Positions 7,162 to 13,981 of a stretch of 23,168 bases of DNA are shown here, piece by piece; the first letter of the stretch is position 1; the number at the start of each line of letters is the position of its first letter. Origin of the DNA: an uncultured bacterium (GTDB lineage Bacteria > Actinomycetota > Coriobacteriia > Coriobacteriales > Coriobacteriaceae); NCBI GenBank assembly GCA_905216175.1, contig CAJMSV010000018.1, positions 1-23,168 on the forward strand, given 5' to 3'. A program made the position numbers and the translations under genes. The notes under the pieces were generated by a model. That model was not told where the DNA came from. It saw nothing but the letters and a program-made list of their open reading frames with translations, and did no database searches.

Positions 7162-8040
7162 CTATTGCATATCGAGCACCATGGCATAGACATCGCGCTT
7201 GCGGCGCGAATACTTCTGAGACAGGCGCTTGGCCACCGCAGACGCGGGCTCCCCCTCCTCGAGCGCGGCGCGGATATCCTCGCGCAGGGCCTCGTCGGGA
7301 TCCGCTGCCGCGGCGCCAACCGGCACGATACCGGCCTCCTCATCCTCGCTCGGCGGCGCGATGACCAGCGCAATCTCGCCCTTTACCTCGCCGCGAGCAC
7401 GCAGCTCCTCAGCAAGCTGGGCAGCGGGCCCGCGCAAGACTTCCTCGTGCAGCTTGGTGAGCTCGCGGCAGACGGCAACCTCACGCTGGGGAAAAACCTC
7501 TGCCACGGCCTCGAGCGTCGCCACGATGCGATGTGGAGACTCGTAGAAGATGAGTGCGCCGGGAACCACGGCAAGGCGCTGCAAACGACGCACGCGGTCG
7601 CCGTGCTTTCGGCCCAAAAAGCCCTCAAAGAAAAAATGCTCACAGGGAATGCCGGACGAAACGAGCGCCGTGACGCAAGCGGAGGGCCCGGGAATAACTT
7701 CGACGGGCACATCGGCCTCACGTGCCGCCTCGACCAGCGCCTGGCCGGGATCGGACACGCTCGGCATGCCGGCGTCCGAGGCAAAGGCGAGGGTCTCCCC
7801 CGCCAGCAGACGGTCGACCAGGCCGGCGGCGCGGCTGGCGATCACATTCTCGTCGCAACGGACAAGCGGCTTGGAAATGCCCAGGTGCATCAGCAGCTTT
7901 GACGTCACACGCGTGTCTTCGCAGCAAATGGCATCGGCGGCGGCAAAAGCCTCGCCAACGCGCGGGGACAGGTCGCCCAGGTTGCCGATGGGCGTGCCGA
8001 CCACATAGAGTTTGCCCGTATGGGCGCTGTTTTGCGTCAT
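7162..8040 (-). CDS. rsmI: 16S rRNA (cytidine1402-2'-O)-methyltransferase
   Basis: A 292-residue RsmI enzyme that 2'-O-methylates C1402 in the ribosomal decoding centre. Family signatures are VGTPIGNLGD (14-23), EDTR (41-44), LASDAGMPSVSDPG-type loop (86-99), IPGPSA and FEGFLGRKHGDR. The C-terminal 70 residues form the small helical domain (EDIRAALEEGEPASAVAKRL). The ATG at 8038-8040 sits six bases after the stop of the GH5-like gene. Its ribosome site is weak (TAGG), so translation is probably coupled to the upstream gene. Position next to metG is a common arrangement. Confidence 0.94.
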   Translation of the reverse strand: MTQNSAHTGKLYVVGTPIGNLGDLSPRVGEAFAAADAICCEDTRVTSKLLMHLGISKPLVRCDENVIASRAAGLVDRLLAGETLAFASDAGMPSVSDPGQALVEAAREADVPVEVIPGPSACVTALVSSGIPCEHFFFEGFLGRKHGDRVRRLQRLAVVPGALIFYESPHRIVATLEAVAEVFPQREVAVCRELTKLHEEVLRGPAAQLAEELRARGEVKGEIALVIAPPSEDEEAGIVPVGAAAADPDEALREDIRAALEEGEPASAVAKRLSQKYSRRKRDVYAMVLDMQ

Positions 8041-8046
8041 ATCAAC

Positions 8047-9108
8047 CTATTCAATCATGCCGCGCTCGAGCGTACCGAGCGCCGCGCGGGCGTCCCATGC
8101 TGCAATGCGCTTCTCGGTCTTCCACGTTTGGAAGAACCAACCGGCAGCCGGCGCAAACGAAGCCAGCTGATTGGCGATAAACACGCGCTCGTAGGCATTG
8201 CGGCCCTCGGGCGTAACCGACGAGTTGGCAAAGATCGCCGCGCCCGACCATTCGCCCACCAGCACGGGGAACCCAGTCGAAATCGCTTCTTTAAGCTCGC
8301 GCTTGTTGCGCGAAATCGCCGTCGTCAGCCCGCGGGGGCTCGTGATATCGAGCGCATACTCGTCGCGGTAATGGTACAGGTGAAGGTCCATGTAGACGTT
8401 CTTGTACTTGGCGCCGCGCATAAAATGCTTCCACTCGCTAGGATGCCCCGAAGACGAAAAGACGACGATCTTATCCTCGGGCATATACGAACGGACGAGC
8501 TCGTAGGCATCGCGATAGAAATTGCGCAGGTAGTGAGCCGGAATGCCATCCGTCATGGCAAAGAGACTCTTGCGGACACTCATCTGCGGCGTATCCAGCA
8601 GCTCAATGCCCAGCAGGCTCTCGGCCTCGCCGTAACGCTCGGCCAAGCGCTCGAGCACGTCGAGCGCGACATGACGGCCGTTAGTGGACGAATGCCACTC
8701 GGCAACAGCCTCCGGCGTGGCGGGCGAATCGTTGGAATCGCCCTGGCCACCGGGCACCGTCGCCAGATCGAGCAGCACGCGGATGTCGTACTTGGCAGCC
8801 CACTCAATCGCGCGGTCGATGTAATCGACAACCGAGATGTAGGAGGCATCGGACTCCTGTGAGCCAAAGGCATACCAAGGCACCGGCAGGCGCACGGCGT
8901 TGAGGCCGATCTGCGCCATGCGACGGAAATCATCCTCGCTCACAAACGTCTCGTAATGACGGCGCATGCGCTCGTTATAGGCGGCGGTGCCCATGGCCTC
9001 CTGCAGCTCGGCCGCATTGGATGCACCGGTCGCCGCGTATAGCGACGGGGTCACCCAAGGCTCGGGAATAAACCAGCCAGAGAGATTAACGCCGAGTATC
9101 CTCTCCAT
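8047..9108 (-). CDS. GH5-like (exo-1,3-glucanase-type) protein lacking key catalytic residues
   Basis: A 353-residue TIM-barrel protein resembling glycoside hydrolase family 5 exo-beta-1,3-glucanases: GVNLSGWF (6-13), VRLPVPWYAF (72-81), DLHLYHY (241-247) and the nucleophile strand PVLVGEWSG with Glu286. The acid/base motif, normally NEP, reads DTP at 172-174, so the catalytic Glu is Thr. The usual DLHGAPG reads DLATVPG (His to Ala), and the C-terminal WTWK reads QTWK (327-330). I chose ATG 9106-9108: a purine-rich GGGGG site precedes it and the fold begins there. No signal peptide is seen, so it looks cytoplasmic. It probably forms one transcript with rsmI. It may bind rather than cleave glucan, or use another residue; function is unproven. 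Confidence 0.75.
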   Translation of the reverse strand: MERILGVNLSGWFIPEPWVTPSLYAATGASNAAELQEAMGTAAYNERMRRHYETFVSEDDFRRMAQIGLNAVRLPVPWYAFGSQESDASYISVVDYIDRAIEWAAKYDIRVLLDLATVPGGQGDSNDSPATPEAVAEWHSSTNGRHVALDVLERLAERYGEAESLLGIELLDTPQMSVRKSLFAMTDGIPAHYLRNFYRDAYELVRSYMPEDKIVVFSSSGHPSEWKHFMRGAKYKNVYMDLHLYHYRDEYALDITSPRGLTTAISRNKRELKEAISTGFPVLVGEWSGAAIFANSSVTPEGRNAYERVFIANQLASFAPAAGWFFQTWKTEKRIAAWDARAALGTLERGMIE

Positions 9109-9127
9109 CACTGCCCCCTTCGGATCG

Positions 9128-9179
9128 TGCAGGCCGAGCCTGCATCGTATTGCATAGGAAAAGTATCGTTTTGAGTATA
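9128..9179 (-). promoter_or_regulatory. Upstream region of GH5-like gene: -10 candidate and leader hairpin
   Basis: TATACT on the minus strand (9174-9179) is a good -10 hexamer, but no matching -35 stands out. Nearer the gene, TGCAGGC and GCCTGCA (9128-9134 and 9138-9144) form a 7-bp hairpin about 20 bases before the start codon, where it could affect initiation. Confidence 0.3.
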
Positions 9180-9308
9180 CCCGCGCGTGCGGACAGACGA
9201 CCGAACGGTCTGTAAAGTGGCGCAAAAGCGGGAGGAATGTCTGGGCGGGCGGGCCCGAGATGGCGCGCCGAGATGTACATATGCGCCGGAAGTAGGCGGC
9301 CGAAAAGC

Positions 9309-9480
9309 GCATCCCGTTCTGAGCGCGGGATCTGGGACGCAGTTTCCGCCAAAGACCGCAAAAGGAAAGCACATCCCATTCTGACGCCGGATTCCGGGTC
9401 GCGCTTTCCCAAGCGGCCTCAAAGCGGAAAACGCATCCCACTCTGAAGCCAAATTCCGGGACGCAATTTCCGCAGAGCCC
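9309..9480. repeat. Three degenerate 62-bp tandem repeats
   Basis: Units begin at 9309, 9371 and 9433 with an exact 62-bp period; the third is incomplete. Each starts with CATCCC(G/A)(T/C)TCTG, has a GGGA/TCGC core and ends in a purine-rich GCGGAAA-type segment. Because 62 is not a multiple of 3, open frames across them are not conserved in phase and I judge the array non-coding. It fills most of the gap between the GH5-like gene and tRNA-Phe. The rest of the gap (9181-9308) holds only a small GACCG/CGGTC hairpin at 9199-9210. Confidence 0.75.
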
Positions 9481-9485
9481 TCAAT

Positions 9486-9515
9486 AAAAGAAAAGGACCC
9501 CTTTGCAGAGGTCCT
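9486..9515 (-). terminator. Intrinsic terminator of tRNA-Phe
   Basis: On the minus strand a 9-bp stem (one T-G pair) closes a GCAA loop (9494-9515), followed by TTT-C-TTTT. It begins 14 bases after the tRNA 3' end. Confidence 0.82.
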
Positions 9516-9528
9516 AGTCAATTCAAGG

Positions 9529-9601
<73 letters not shown>

Positions 9602-9633
9602 ATTTGAGGTGTGCCTTGTTTCAAGGCTTGATT

Positions 9634-9685
9634 AGTATAACCAAGGACGCGTTCCGGTCAACCGAGAATTTTAAAAAAGTTTTTG
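9634..9685 (-). promoter_or_regulatory. Strong tRNA-Phe promoter with AT-rich upstream element
   Basis: On the minus strand TTGACC (9656-9661) and TATACT (9634-9639) are 16 bp apart. Directly upstream of the -35 lies an A/T run (9667-9685), as in UP elements of stable RNA promoters. The predicted start near 9627 gives a leader of about 26 nt containing a perfect 6-bp hairpin, GCCTTG/CAAGGC (9613-9627). Confidence 0.75.
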
Positions 9686-9724
9686 GGCACAGCCTCGGTT
9701 CTATAAATCGGCACGTCAGAGGCA

Positions 9725-10012
9725 TCAGCCGGCAGCAAGAAGTTTTTCACTCAGAGCCGCACGGGCAAACTCACTTGGCGTCATCCCCTCGGCAGCCGCC
9801 CGTCGACGAATGGCCTCCTTCATTCCCAGAGGAATCTTGACCGACAGCGTTGCCGTCCCCTCACCTGAGAGCGGGGGCCGTCCATGCACGATCCCACCAA
9901 CGGTGTGTTCGCCATCCGGAAACTCTCCGCGCTCGTACGACTCGCACCACGCGTCAATCATTTCATCCGTTACAACCTGACCATTAGCGGCCGTATACGT
10001 CTTGCCCATCAT
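9725..10012 (-). CDS. Ribbon-helix-helix protein, probable antitoxin
   Basis: A 95-residue protein whose C-terminal half (about 52-93: TATLSVKIPLGMKEAIRRRA, then AEGMTPSEFARAALSEKL) matches the ribbon-helix-helix DNA-binding fold: a beta strand then two helices. The N-terminal half is acidic with a GGIVHGRPPLSGEG turn and would be the partner-binding part. The start overlaps the stop of the upstream small protein. ATG at 10010-10012 gives an ATGA overlap; the next ATG at 10007-10009 sits better from AAGGGG. As the downstream gene of a coupled pair it is likely the antitoxin and autorepressor; a palindrome upstream of the pair is the candidate operator. No search was possible. Confidence 0.65.
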   Translation of the reverse strand: MMGKTYTAANGQVVTDEMIDAWCESYERGEFPDGEHTVGGIVHGRPPLSGEGTATLSVKIPLGMKEAIRRRAAAEGMTPSEFARAALSEKLLAAG

Positions 10013-10275
10013 CGACCCCTTTGCCGAGCCTGTTCAATCTCCTGCCAAAATTTCTTCTGGACTGGAGACAAGGCATGAATGATAAGCCACCCACGGACAA
10101 GCTCGACCGCGACAAGCTCCACGCTTCGTCCGTCTGAGAGCCATCCAATTGCAAGCCATCTCGGCGGCTCGTCCTTCGGCTCGCGACGAATGCACTCAGT
10201 AACCGCAAGCCAAGCGCTAAGCACCTGCTTTTCCGTCAGGTGCTTTTTAGCGTTGGGATGGATCTCAACATCCAT
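10009..10275 (-). CDS. Small protein, probable toxin partner of the RHH protein
   Basis: An 88-residue basic protein beginning MDVEIHPNAKKHLTEKQVL. It has alternating strand-like segments (PPRWLAIGWLSDGRSVELVA, VELVRGWLIIHALSP) and a Trp-rich C-terminus. The layout, His/Lys near the N-terminus followed by a beta sheet with GR-(S/x)-VELVAVE and IIHA, resembles small BrnT/DUF4258-type toxin folds, but I cannot name a family securely. Start ATG 10273-10275 is chosen because GGAGG lies nine bases upstream; the longer open frame runs into the promoter region. It is first in the pair, coupled by overlap to the RHH gene. Confidence 0.6.
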   Translation of the reverse strand: MDVEIHPNAKKHLTEKQVLSAWLAVTECIRREPKDEPPRWLAIGWLSDGRSVELVAVELVRGWLIIHALSPVQKKFWQEIEQARQRGR

Positions 10276-10300
10276 GCATCTTCTCCTCCATCTTACCCAA

Positions 10301-10315
10301 TTTCGTATGACGAAA
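10301..10315. promoter_or_regulatory. Candidate operator of the toxin/antitoxin-like pair
   Basis: TTTCGT-ATG-ACGAAA is a perfect 6-bp inverted repeat with a 3-bp centre, 25 bases upstream of the toxin-like gene's start. RHH antitoxins typically bind such palindromes to repress their own promoter. It could also form a weak hairpin at the end of the pilus operon transcript, but no T-run follows. Confidence 0.45.
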
Positions 10316-10333
10316 GTCCACTGTCGCCAATTC

Positions 10334-10693
10334 TTAAGCCGGCACGCGTTGGAGAGCAGGAGTCGAAACAATGATTGAAGGACGCTCTAGTACGGCCCAG
10401 GCGCCGAGGCAGGAGCACATGCGCCAAGGACGAACGTTTTCGTAGCGCGCGAGGATATTGCCGTCGCGATCGATGAAGGCGATGTCGATGGGATAGGCCA
10501 TAAAACACGTATGGACCGAAGAGCAGCGTGGAAACGCCATGACGAGCGACAGGCCGTTGGCGGCAACCGGACGCCGTCCCAGCATGCCGCGCAGGCGCAC
10601 GACAAACGACTCCGCCACCACAAACTCGGCCGGCGTCCAACCCAGCCTGTTGAGTGCCCGCGCGTAAGCGATGTAGGACGAGACCGCGGTCAC
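10334..10693 (-). CDS. DUF192 family protein at the end of the Tad operon
   Basis: A 119-residue DUF192 protein. Hallmarks are VVRLRGMLGRRP (about 29-40), SVHTCFMAYPIDIAFIDRDG (58-77) and RPWRMCSCLGAWAVLE. The start is best read as GTG at 10691-10693, forming a GTGA overlap with the upstream TadE-like gene's stop; a G-rich site lies just upstream. The longer in-frame ATG start would overlap that gene by over 100 bases. DUF192 proteins are small beta-rich proteins of unclear function, often secreted; here I see no signal peptide. Coupling to the pilus operon suggests a role in, or dependence on, pilus assembly, but this is inference from position. Confidence 0.85.
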   Translation of the reverse strand: MTAVSSYIAYARALNRLGWTPAEFVVAESFVVRLRGMLGRRPVAANGLSLVMAFPRCSSVHTCFMAYPIDIAFIDRDGNILARYENVRPWRMCSCLGAWAVLERPSIIVSTPALQRVPA

Positions 10694-11166
10694 ATGACCA
10701 CCCCCGGATGCCATGGATCGACCGTCACCGCGCGCTCGTGCGACAACGTTGTCGGCGCCCCCAGCGGAACGCCAGCGATGCTGAGAGAAGTCGGCCACGG
10801 CTCATAGTGCATGGTGCAGGTGTAGGTCCTAAACGTACCGGATAGGGAGAGCAGGCCACCATCTGATGCCTTCGCGCCTTGCTCGCTCGACACTTCGATC
10901 TGCAAGTCATAGCCTTCCATGGCATTCAGAATTTGAGTCTGGACCGTCGCCGAGGCATCGGCAGAGCTTTCGTCGCCCTCCCCCTCCGACGCCACGGCAT
11001 GCGCTAGCACGATGTCGGGCACCACGCGGTCGAAGCGCGCGACAGCGCCGGCAAAGATCATGACGTTGTACACGATGAGTGCCAGCACCAGCAAAACGGG
11101 CGTAACCACTGCCATCTCCACCGTCGCTTGGGCGCGCTCCTCGCGCAGACGCATGCGGATACTCAT
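10690..11166 (-). CDS. TadE-like pseudopilin (third)
   Basis: A 158-residue TadE-like protein. After a short basic leader (MSIRMRLREERA) comes Q-A-T-V-E-M and a hydrophobic helix (about 13-40), the type IV pilin-like N-terminus. Cleavage after Ala12 would put Glu at +5, as prepilin peptidases require. The remainder is a hydrophilic extracytoplasmic domain ending HPGVVM. The start ATG overlaps the TadG-like stop by one base (TAATG), and its stop overlaps the DUF192 start. Predicted to be a minor pilin processed at the membrane. Confidence 0.82.
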   Translation of the reverse strand: MSIRMRLREERAQATVEMAVVTPVLLVLALIVYNVMIFAGAVARFDRVVPDIVLAHAVASEGEGDESSADASATVQTQILNAMEGYDLQIEVSSEQGAKASDGGLLSLSGTFRTYTCTMHYEPWPTSLSIAGVPLGAPTTLSHERAVTVDPWHPGVVM

Positions 11167-12461
11167 TACGACCCACCGCCCAGAGCGCCAACCAGCGTGG
11201 CGACATCGACGGTGAGCGGGATGGAGCCGCCGCCGGGCAGAGGAATCTCCGCAAGTGTGAACACCGTACCGCTAATGGTGCGTTCGACTTGATATTCCAA
11301 CGCCTCGCAAAGCGCCTTGGGATCGGTCACGCCCAACGGAATACTTCGCAGTTTGTCTTGCGCTTGAGAGAGACCCGCAATGTCAGACCCCGGACTCTTA
11401 ATGACGTTGGCAGAATCGGTCAGCACCGGCTTTCGCAGGCGCAAGTCGCACGGTTCCAAACCCAGCGCCGCCACGGACGCCGAAACGGTATCGCCGAGCC
11501 ACGATGCGATGGAGCCCAACGCGCCGCTGCCCCCTCCTAGGCCTTTAATCATCTCGTCCATAAGTTCGTCGGCCGAACCTTGAATATCACCGTATCCTAC
11601 GAGCAGCCGTCCCCAAACATCCATGACGCCGTCGAGCACGCCGGCAACGCCGCCCGAGCGTTCCTTCAATGTCGAGAAAAATCGCGAAAGCACGTTGTTT
11701 TGCGCCGTCGCGTCATCGGGTGCCAGCACCGCGCCAGAGATAGCACCGCGATTGCCAAGCCTGACTGCCGTGTTAAACGAAGAGTTGAGCTCGTCGGGGC
11801 TCGAGATGGCACCCGTAACCGCAAAGGCGACCACGCCGTTGCGACCGGGCGGAGCGATACGCGGACGCTCGCCCGAAAGCTCCTTGATGGCCTGGTCAAA
11901 CGTATTGCCCGCACGATCGGCCTCGTCTTCGGTCTGACGCTCGAGCTCGAGCTCTTTGTTGCGGCATTCGACGTAGTCTTCCAGAGCCTCTTTGAACTTG
12001 TCAAAGTGGTACTCGAAGCCGTTTTCGATGAACGATGGCGGCATGAGGGCGCTTCCAAGCGTAACCACGCCGAAGCCGCACGCTTCGCATGTATCACGAC
12101 CATCATAATCAGCAACAGATGCCAGCCCACTCGGAGTCCCTTTCTGATAGACGGGGCATTCGACTCCATAATGCAGGTATGTTCTGCCGTCGTTGTTGCT
12201 TACAGGCCATGCGGCATCGGTGTAAAGTTCGGTCGGCCGCACCTCGTTTGGGACACGCGGCAATAGTGGGATATAGGCAGAAAACCGTTCGCCATCATCT
12301 TTTATGTATGCTCGATCGACCTCTTCAATCGCATAGGCATAGAACGCTTTTCGAGCGGCTGACTGCGCTTTCATCTCGACGCTCGATCCCTGAGGTTTTT
12401 CATTCGCCAGCGCTGTCGGTAATAGGTTTTCGCGCGATCGAGCGCTATTTGCGGCTCCCAT
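11166..12461 (-). CDS. TadG-like protein, C-terminal part (frameshifted from upstream frame)
   Basis: An open frame of up to 431 codons that continues the TadG-like protein in the -1 frame. Its first ATG (12459-12461) has no ribosome site and lies inside the upstream frame. Sequence resembling real protein begins around 12415 (LANEKPQGSSVEMKAQSAARKAF split across this point). It has no membrane helix of its own. Visible are a Cys cluster (GRDTCEACGFG), Glu-rich helices, Gly-rich segments and a Leu/Gly-rich C-terminus ending GALGGGS. With the N-terminal part it would make a large extracytoplasmic minor pilin or adhesin of about 730 residues. Best read as the second half of one broken or frameshifted gene. 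Confidence 0.65.
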   Translation of the reverse strand: MGAANSARSRENLLPTALANEKPQGSSVEMKAQSAARKAFYAYAIEEVDRAYIKDDGERFSAYIPLLPRVPNEVRPTELYTDAAWPVSNNDGRTYLHYGVECPVYQKGTPSGLASVADYDGRDTCEACGFGVVTLGSALMPPSFIENGFEYHFDKFKEALEDYVECRNKELELERQTEDEADRAGNTFDQAIKELSGERPRIAPPGRNGVVAFAVTGAISSPDELNSSFNTAVRLGNRGAISGAVLAPDDATAQNNVLSRFFSTLKERSGGVAGVLDGVMDVWGRLLVGYGDIQGSADELMDEMIKGLGGGSGALGSIASWLGDTVSASVAALGLEPCDLRLRKPVLTDSANVIKSPGSDIAGLSQAQDKLRSIPLGVTDPKALCEALEYQVERTISGTVFTLAEIPLPGGGSIPLTVDVATLVGALGGGS

Positions 12462-13318
12462 GTGATGCTCGACTTTTCATGACGGTTCTGGCTGTCAGAT
12501 AGTTCTGCTAGTTTTTTCGCACGCTCCCACATACACGAGTACTTGCCAATCGAACTCTCGTCCGACCCGCCACAATCCGCCAGCCAAGCGCGCTCTTTAG
12601 CCTTCGCCGTGTCCTCAGAAGCCTTCCGCAGCTCCTCGGCCGCACGCTCTAAATCATCCGATGTGTCTTTAATGGCATCGGTCGAGATCTCGGACCCCTC
12701 GAGCGCAGCGAAGTCCGACTCGGATGTCCTGGGCACGGCAAGCGCCGTACCGGTATAGGTCACATTATCGGTATCCTGCGCCGAGACCGCCTGCGTGGCA
12801 CGCGCGGCGATCAGATACGGCAGAGCCGTCTCGATTTTCTGTAAGCCTTCCGATGCGCTTTTGGCAAACTTGTTGCGCGCTTTAATAATCTCAATCCCGG
12901 TGTCGACCATATTGCCGGCAACTGGTTCGGCGCCCGGGATGAGGATGGCGACCAGGCCCGTCCCGATCGTGGCAAACCCCGCCAGGCCCAAACTCAAAAT
13001 GCTCGCATCCACCACCGTGGCAGCCGTGTGATAGGACGACACCACATTGGCGCCTGCCAGCGCGCCGCTATCGGCAGCCACCTGGGTGTCCCCCGCGCGC
13101 GACATGCTCCATATCGCCGCCGTCGACGAAAACAGCAGCGTGAGCACCACCAAGATGACCACCGCAGAGGAAAGCGTGGTGTAGGCACCGTCTTCGATAA
13201 ACAGGTCGATACCGGCTCGACCCATAAAGCCGCCTCGCTTGCGATGGCAGCTCGGACGGCGCGTCAAAACGCGTCTAGACCAGAAACGCTTAATCCCATG
13301 CAGCAATCCACGAATCAT
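12371..13318 (-). CDS. TadG-like protein, N-terminal part with Tad membrane domain
   Basis: A 315-residue frame starting at ATG 13316-13318, with GGAGG six bases upstream. After a basic leader it reads EDGAYTTLSSAVVILVVL (about 42-60), a membrane helix, then DTQVAADSGALAGANVV, the classic TadG/Tad-domain N-terminus found in minor pilins tethered to the membrane. A second hydrophobic stretch (about 105-130) and a helical Lys/Glu region follow. The frame ends RMKNLRDRASR-stop, which looks like out-of-frame sequence after about position 12412, while the next frame carries a plausible continuation. It overlaps the preceding TadE-like gene by 29 bases. Confidence 0.75.
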   Translation of the reverse strand: MIRGLLHGIKRFWSRRVLTRRPSCHRKRGGFMGRAGIDLFIEDGAYTTLSSAVVILVVLTLLFSSTAAIWSMSRAGDTQVAADSGALAGANVVSSYHTAATVVDASILSLGLAGFATIGTGLVAILIPGAEPVAGNMVDTGIEIIKARNKFAKSASEGLQKIETALPYLIAARATQAVSAQDTDNVTYTGTALAVPRTSESDFAALEGSEISTDAIKDTSDDLERAAEELRKASEDTAKAKERAWLADCGGSDESSIGKYSCMWERAKKLAELSDSQNRHEKSSITWEPQIALDRAKTYYRQRWRMKNLRDRASR

Positions 13319-13766
13319 AATCTCCCTCCAGCCATTCGGGACGTGATTGATACGAGACATCGACCTTGAGCTCAACGTAGCCGCCCTCGGCGGTACCACC
13401 CATAACCTGCGCAAACGCACCGATCACAGGCAACGGCTTGACCTCGCCGGAAACGGACACGGACGAGACGCCGCCCGCATCGGCCCGGCTAAGCTCGACA
13501 TCCCACGACAACGGCCCGCCGGCATGAAAGATCGAAACGTTGGGCACTGCGGCAAGCCGGCGGCGGGTGAACTCCTTAAGATCGTCGTCCTCCGCCGTCG
13601 TCGTGGTCATGAGCCGCGCGGTCTCGGCGGCGGCAGACTCCATGACCGCGCGCGTATAAAGCAGGCACACCGGTTGCAGTGCGAGAAGGATGAGCGTCAG
13701 AAACGTCGGCAGCAAAAAAGCAGCCTCGACCGTAGACTGCGCCCGGTCCTCGCGCGCGATATCAAT
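13290..13766 (-). CDS. TadE-like pseudopilin (second), apparent ATT start
   Basis: About 158 residues: (M)DIAREDRAQSTVEAAFL, a pilin-type hydrophobic helix, then an extracytoplasmic domain with GGPLSWDVELSR and a tail ending SWIAAWD. The Ala-Gln-Ser-Thr-Val-Glu motif puts Glu at +5 after a cut behind Ala. No ATG, GTG or TTG occurs near the expected start. ATT at 13764-13766 overlaps the stop of the upstream gene, has TAAGGA 11 bases upstream, and gives a leader length like its two siblings. In-frame alternatives are TTG at 13805 and ATG at 13865, both deep inside the upstream gene and without ribosome sites. The gene itself is solid; the start is uncertain. Confidence 0.75.
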   Translation of the reverse strand: MDIAREDRAQSTVEAAFLLPTFLTLILLALQPVCLLYTRAVMESAAAETARLMTTTTAEDDDLKEFTRRRLAAVPNVSIFHAGGPLSWDVELSRADAGGVSSVSVSGEVKPLPVIGAFAQVMGGTAEGGYVELKVDVSYQSRPEWLEGDYDSWIAAWD

Positions 13767-13980
13767 ACAACGCGATGTCCTTAGCGCCCGCGGCGGCGTC
13801 GACAACCGATGTCGAGGTGACGCCGTGAGATGCCGCCCGCTCGACCAGCGCCGCCAAGCGCCCATCGGCACCGGCACGCCAAAGCCCCGCGATCGCCAGC
13901 ACGATGGAAAGCAGCGCCACCGTGACGATGGCGTATTCCACAGTCGCTTGGGCAACCTCTTCACGCAGAACGCCATGCAT
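13762..13980 (-). CDS. Short TadE-like pseudopilin (first)
   Basis: A 72-residue protein, MHGVLREEVAQATVEYAIVT followed by a hydrophobic helix (about 16-34) and a short Ala-rich tail. The AQATVEY motif, with Glu at +5 from a cut after Ala10, marks it as a prepilin-like substrate. It is short for TadE but larger than a mature Flp. GGAGG lies nine bases before the ATG. It starts one base after the stop of the preceding membrane-protein gene, and its own stop overlaps the apparent ATT start of the next gene. Could act as a minor pilin or second Flp-like subunit. Confidence 0.75.
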   Translation of the reverse strand: MHGVLREEVAQATVEYAIVTVALLSIVLAIAGLWRAGADGRLAALVERAASHGVTSTSVVDAAAGAKDIALY

Positions 13981-13981
13981 T

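Noticed and set aside
6523..7902. Plus-strand open frame of 459 codons opposite metG and rsmI
   Set aside because: It lies antisense to two clear conserved genes, has no ribosome site or recognisable domain, and reflects high GC content and codon bias on the other strand.
9108..9441. N-terminal extension of the GH5-like gene
   Set aside because: The extension runs through non-coding 62-bp repeats, and the fold and ribosome site begin at 9108.
9309..9480. CRISPR array
   Set aside because: The units are contiguous tandem repeats with diverged sequence, not identical short repeats with unique spacers, and no cas gene is present.
9660..9700. Terminator for the toxin/antitoxin-like pair (AACCGAG/CTCGGTT)
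   Set aside because: The 7-bp stem encloses a 27-base A/T-rich loop and lacks a following T-run; the A/T run is better explained as an UP element of the tRNA-Phe promoter.
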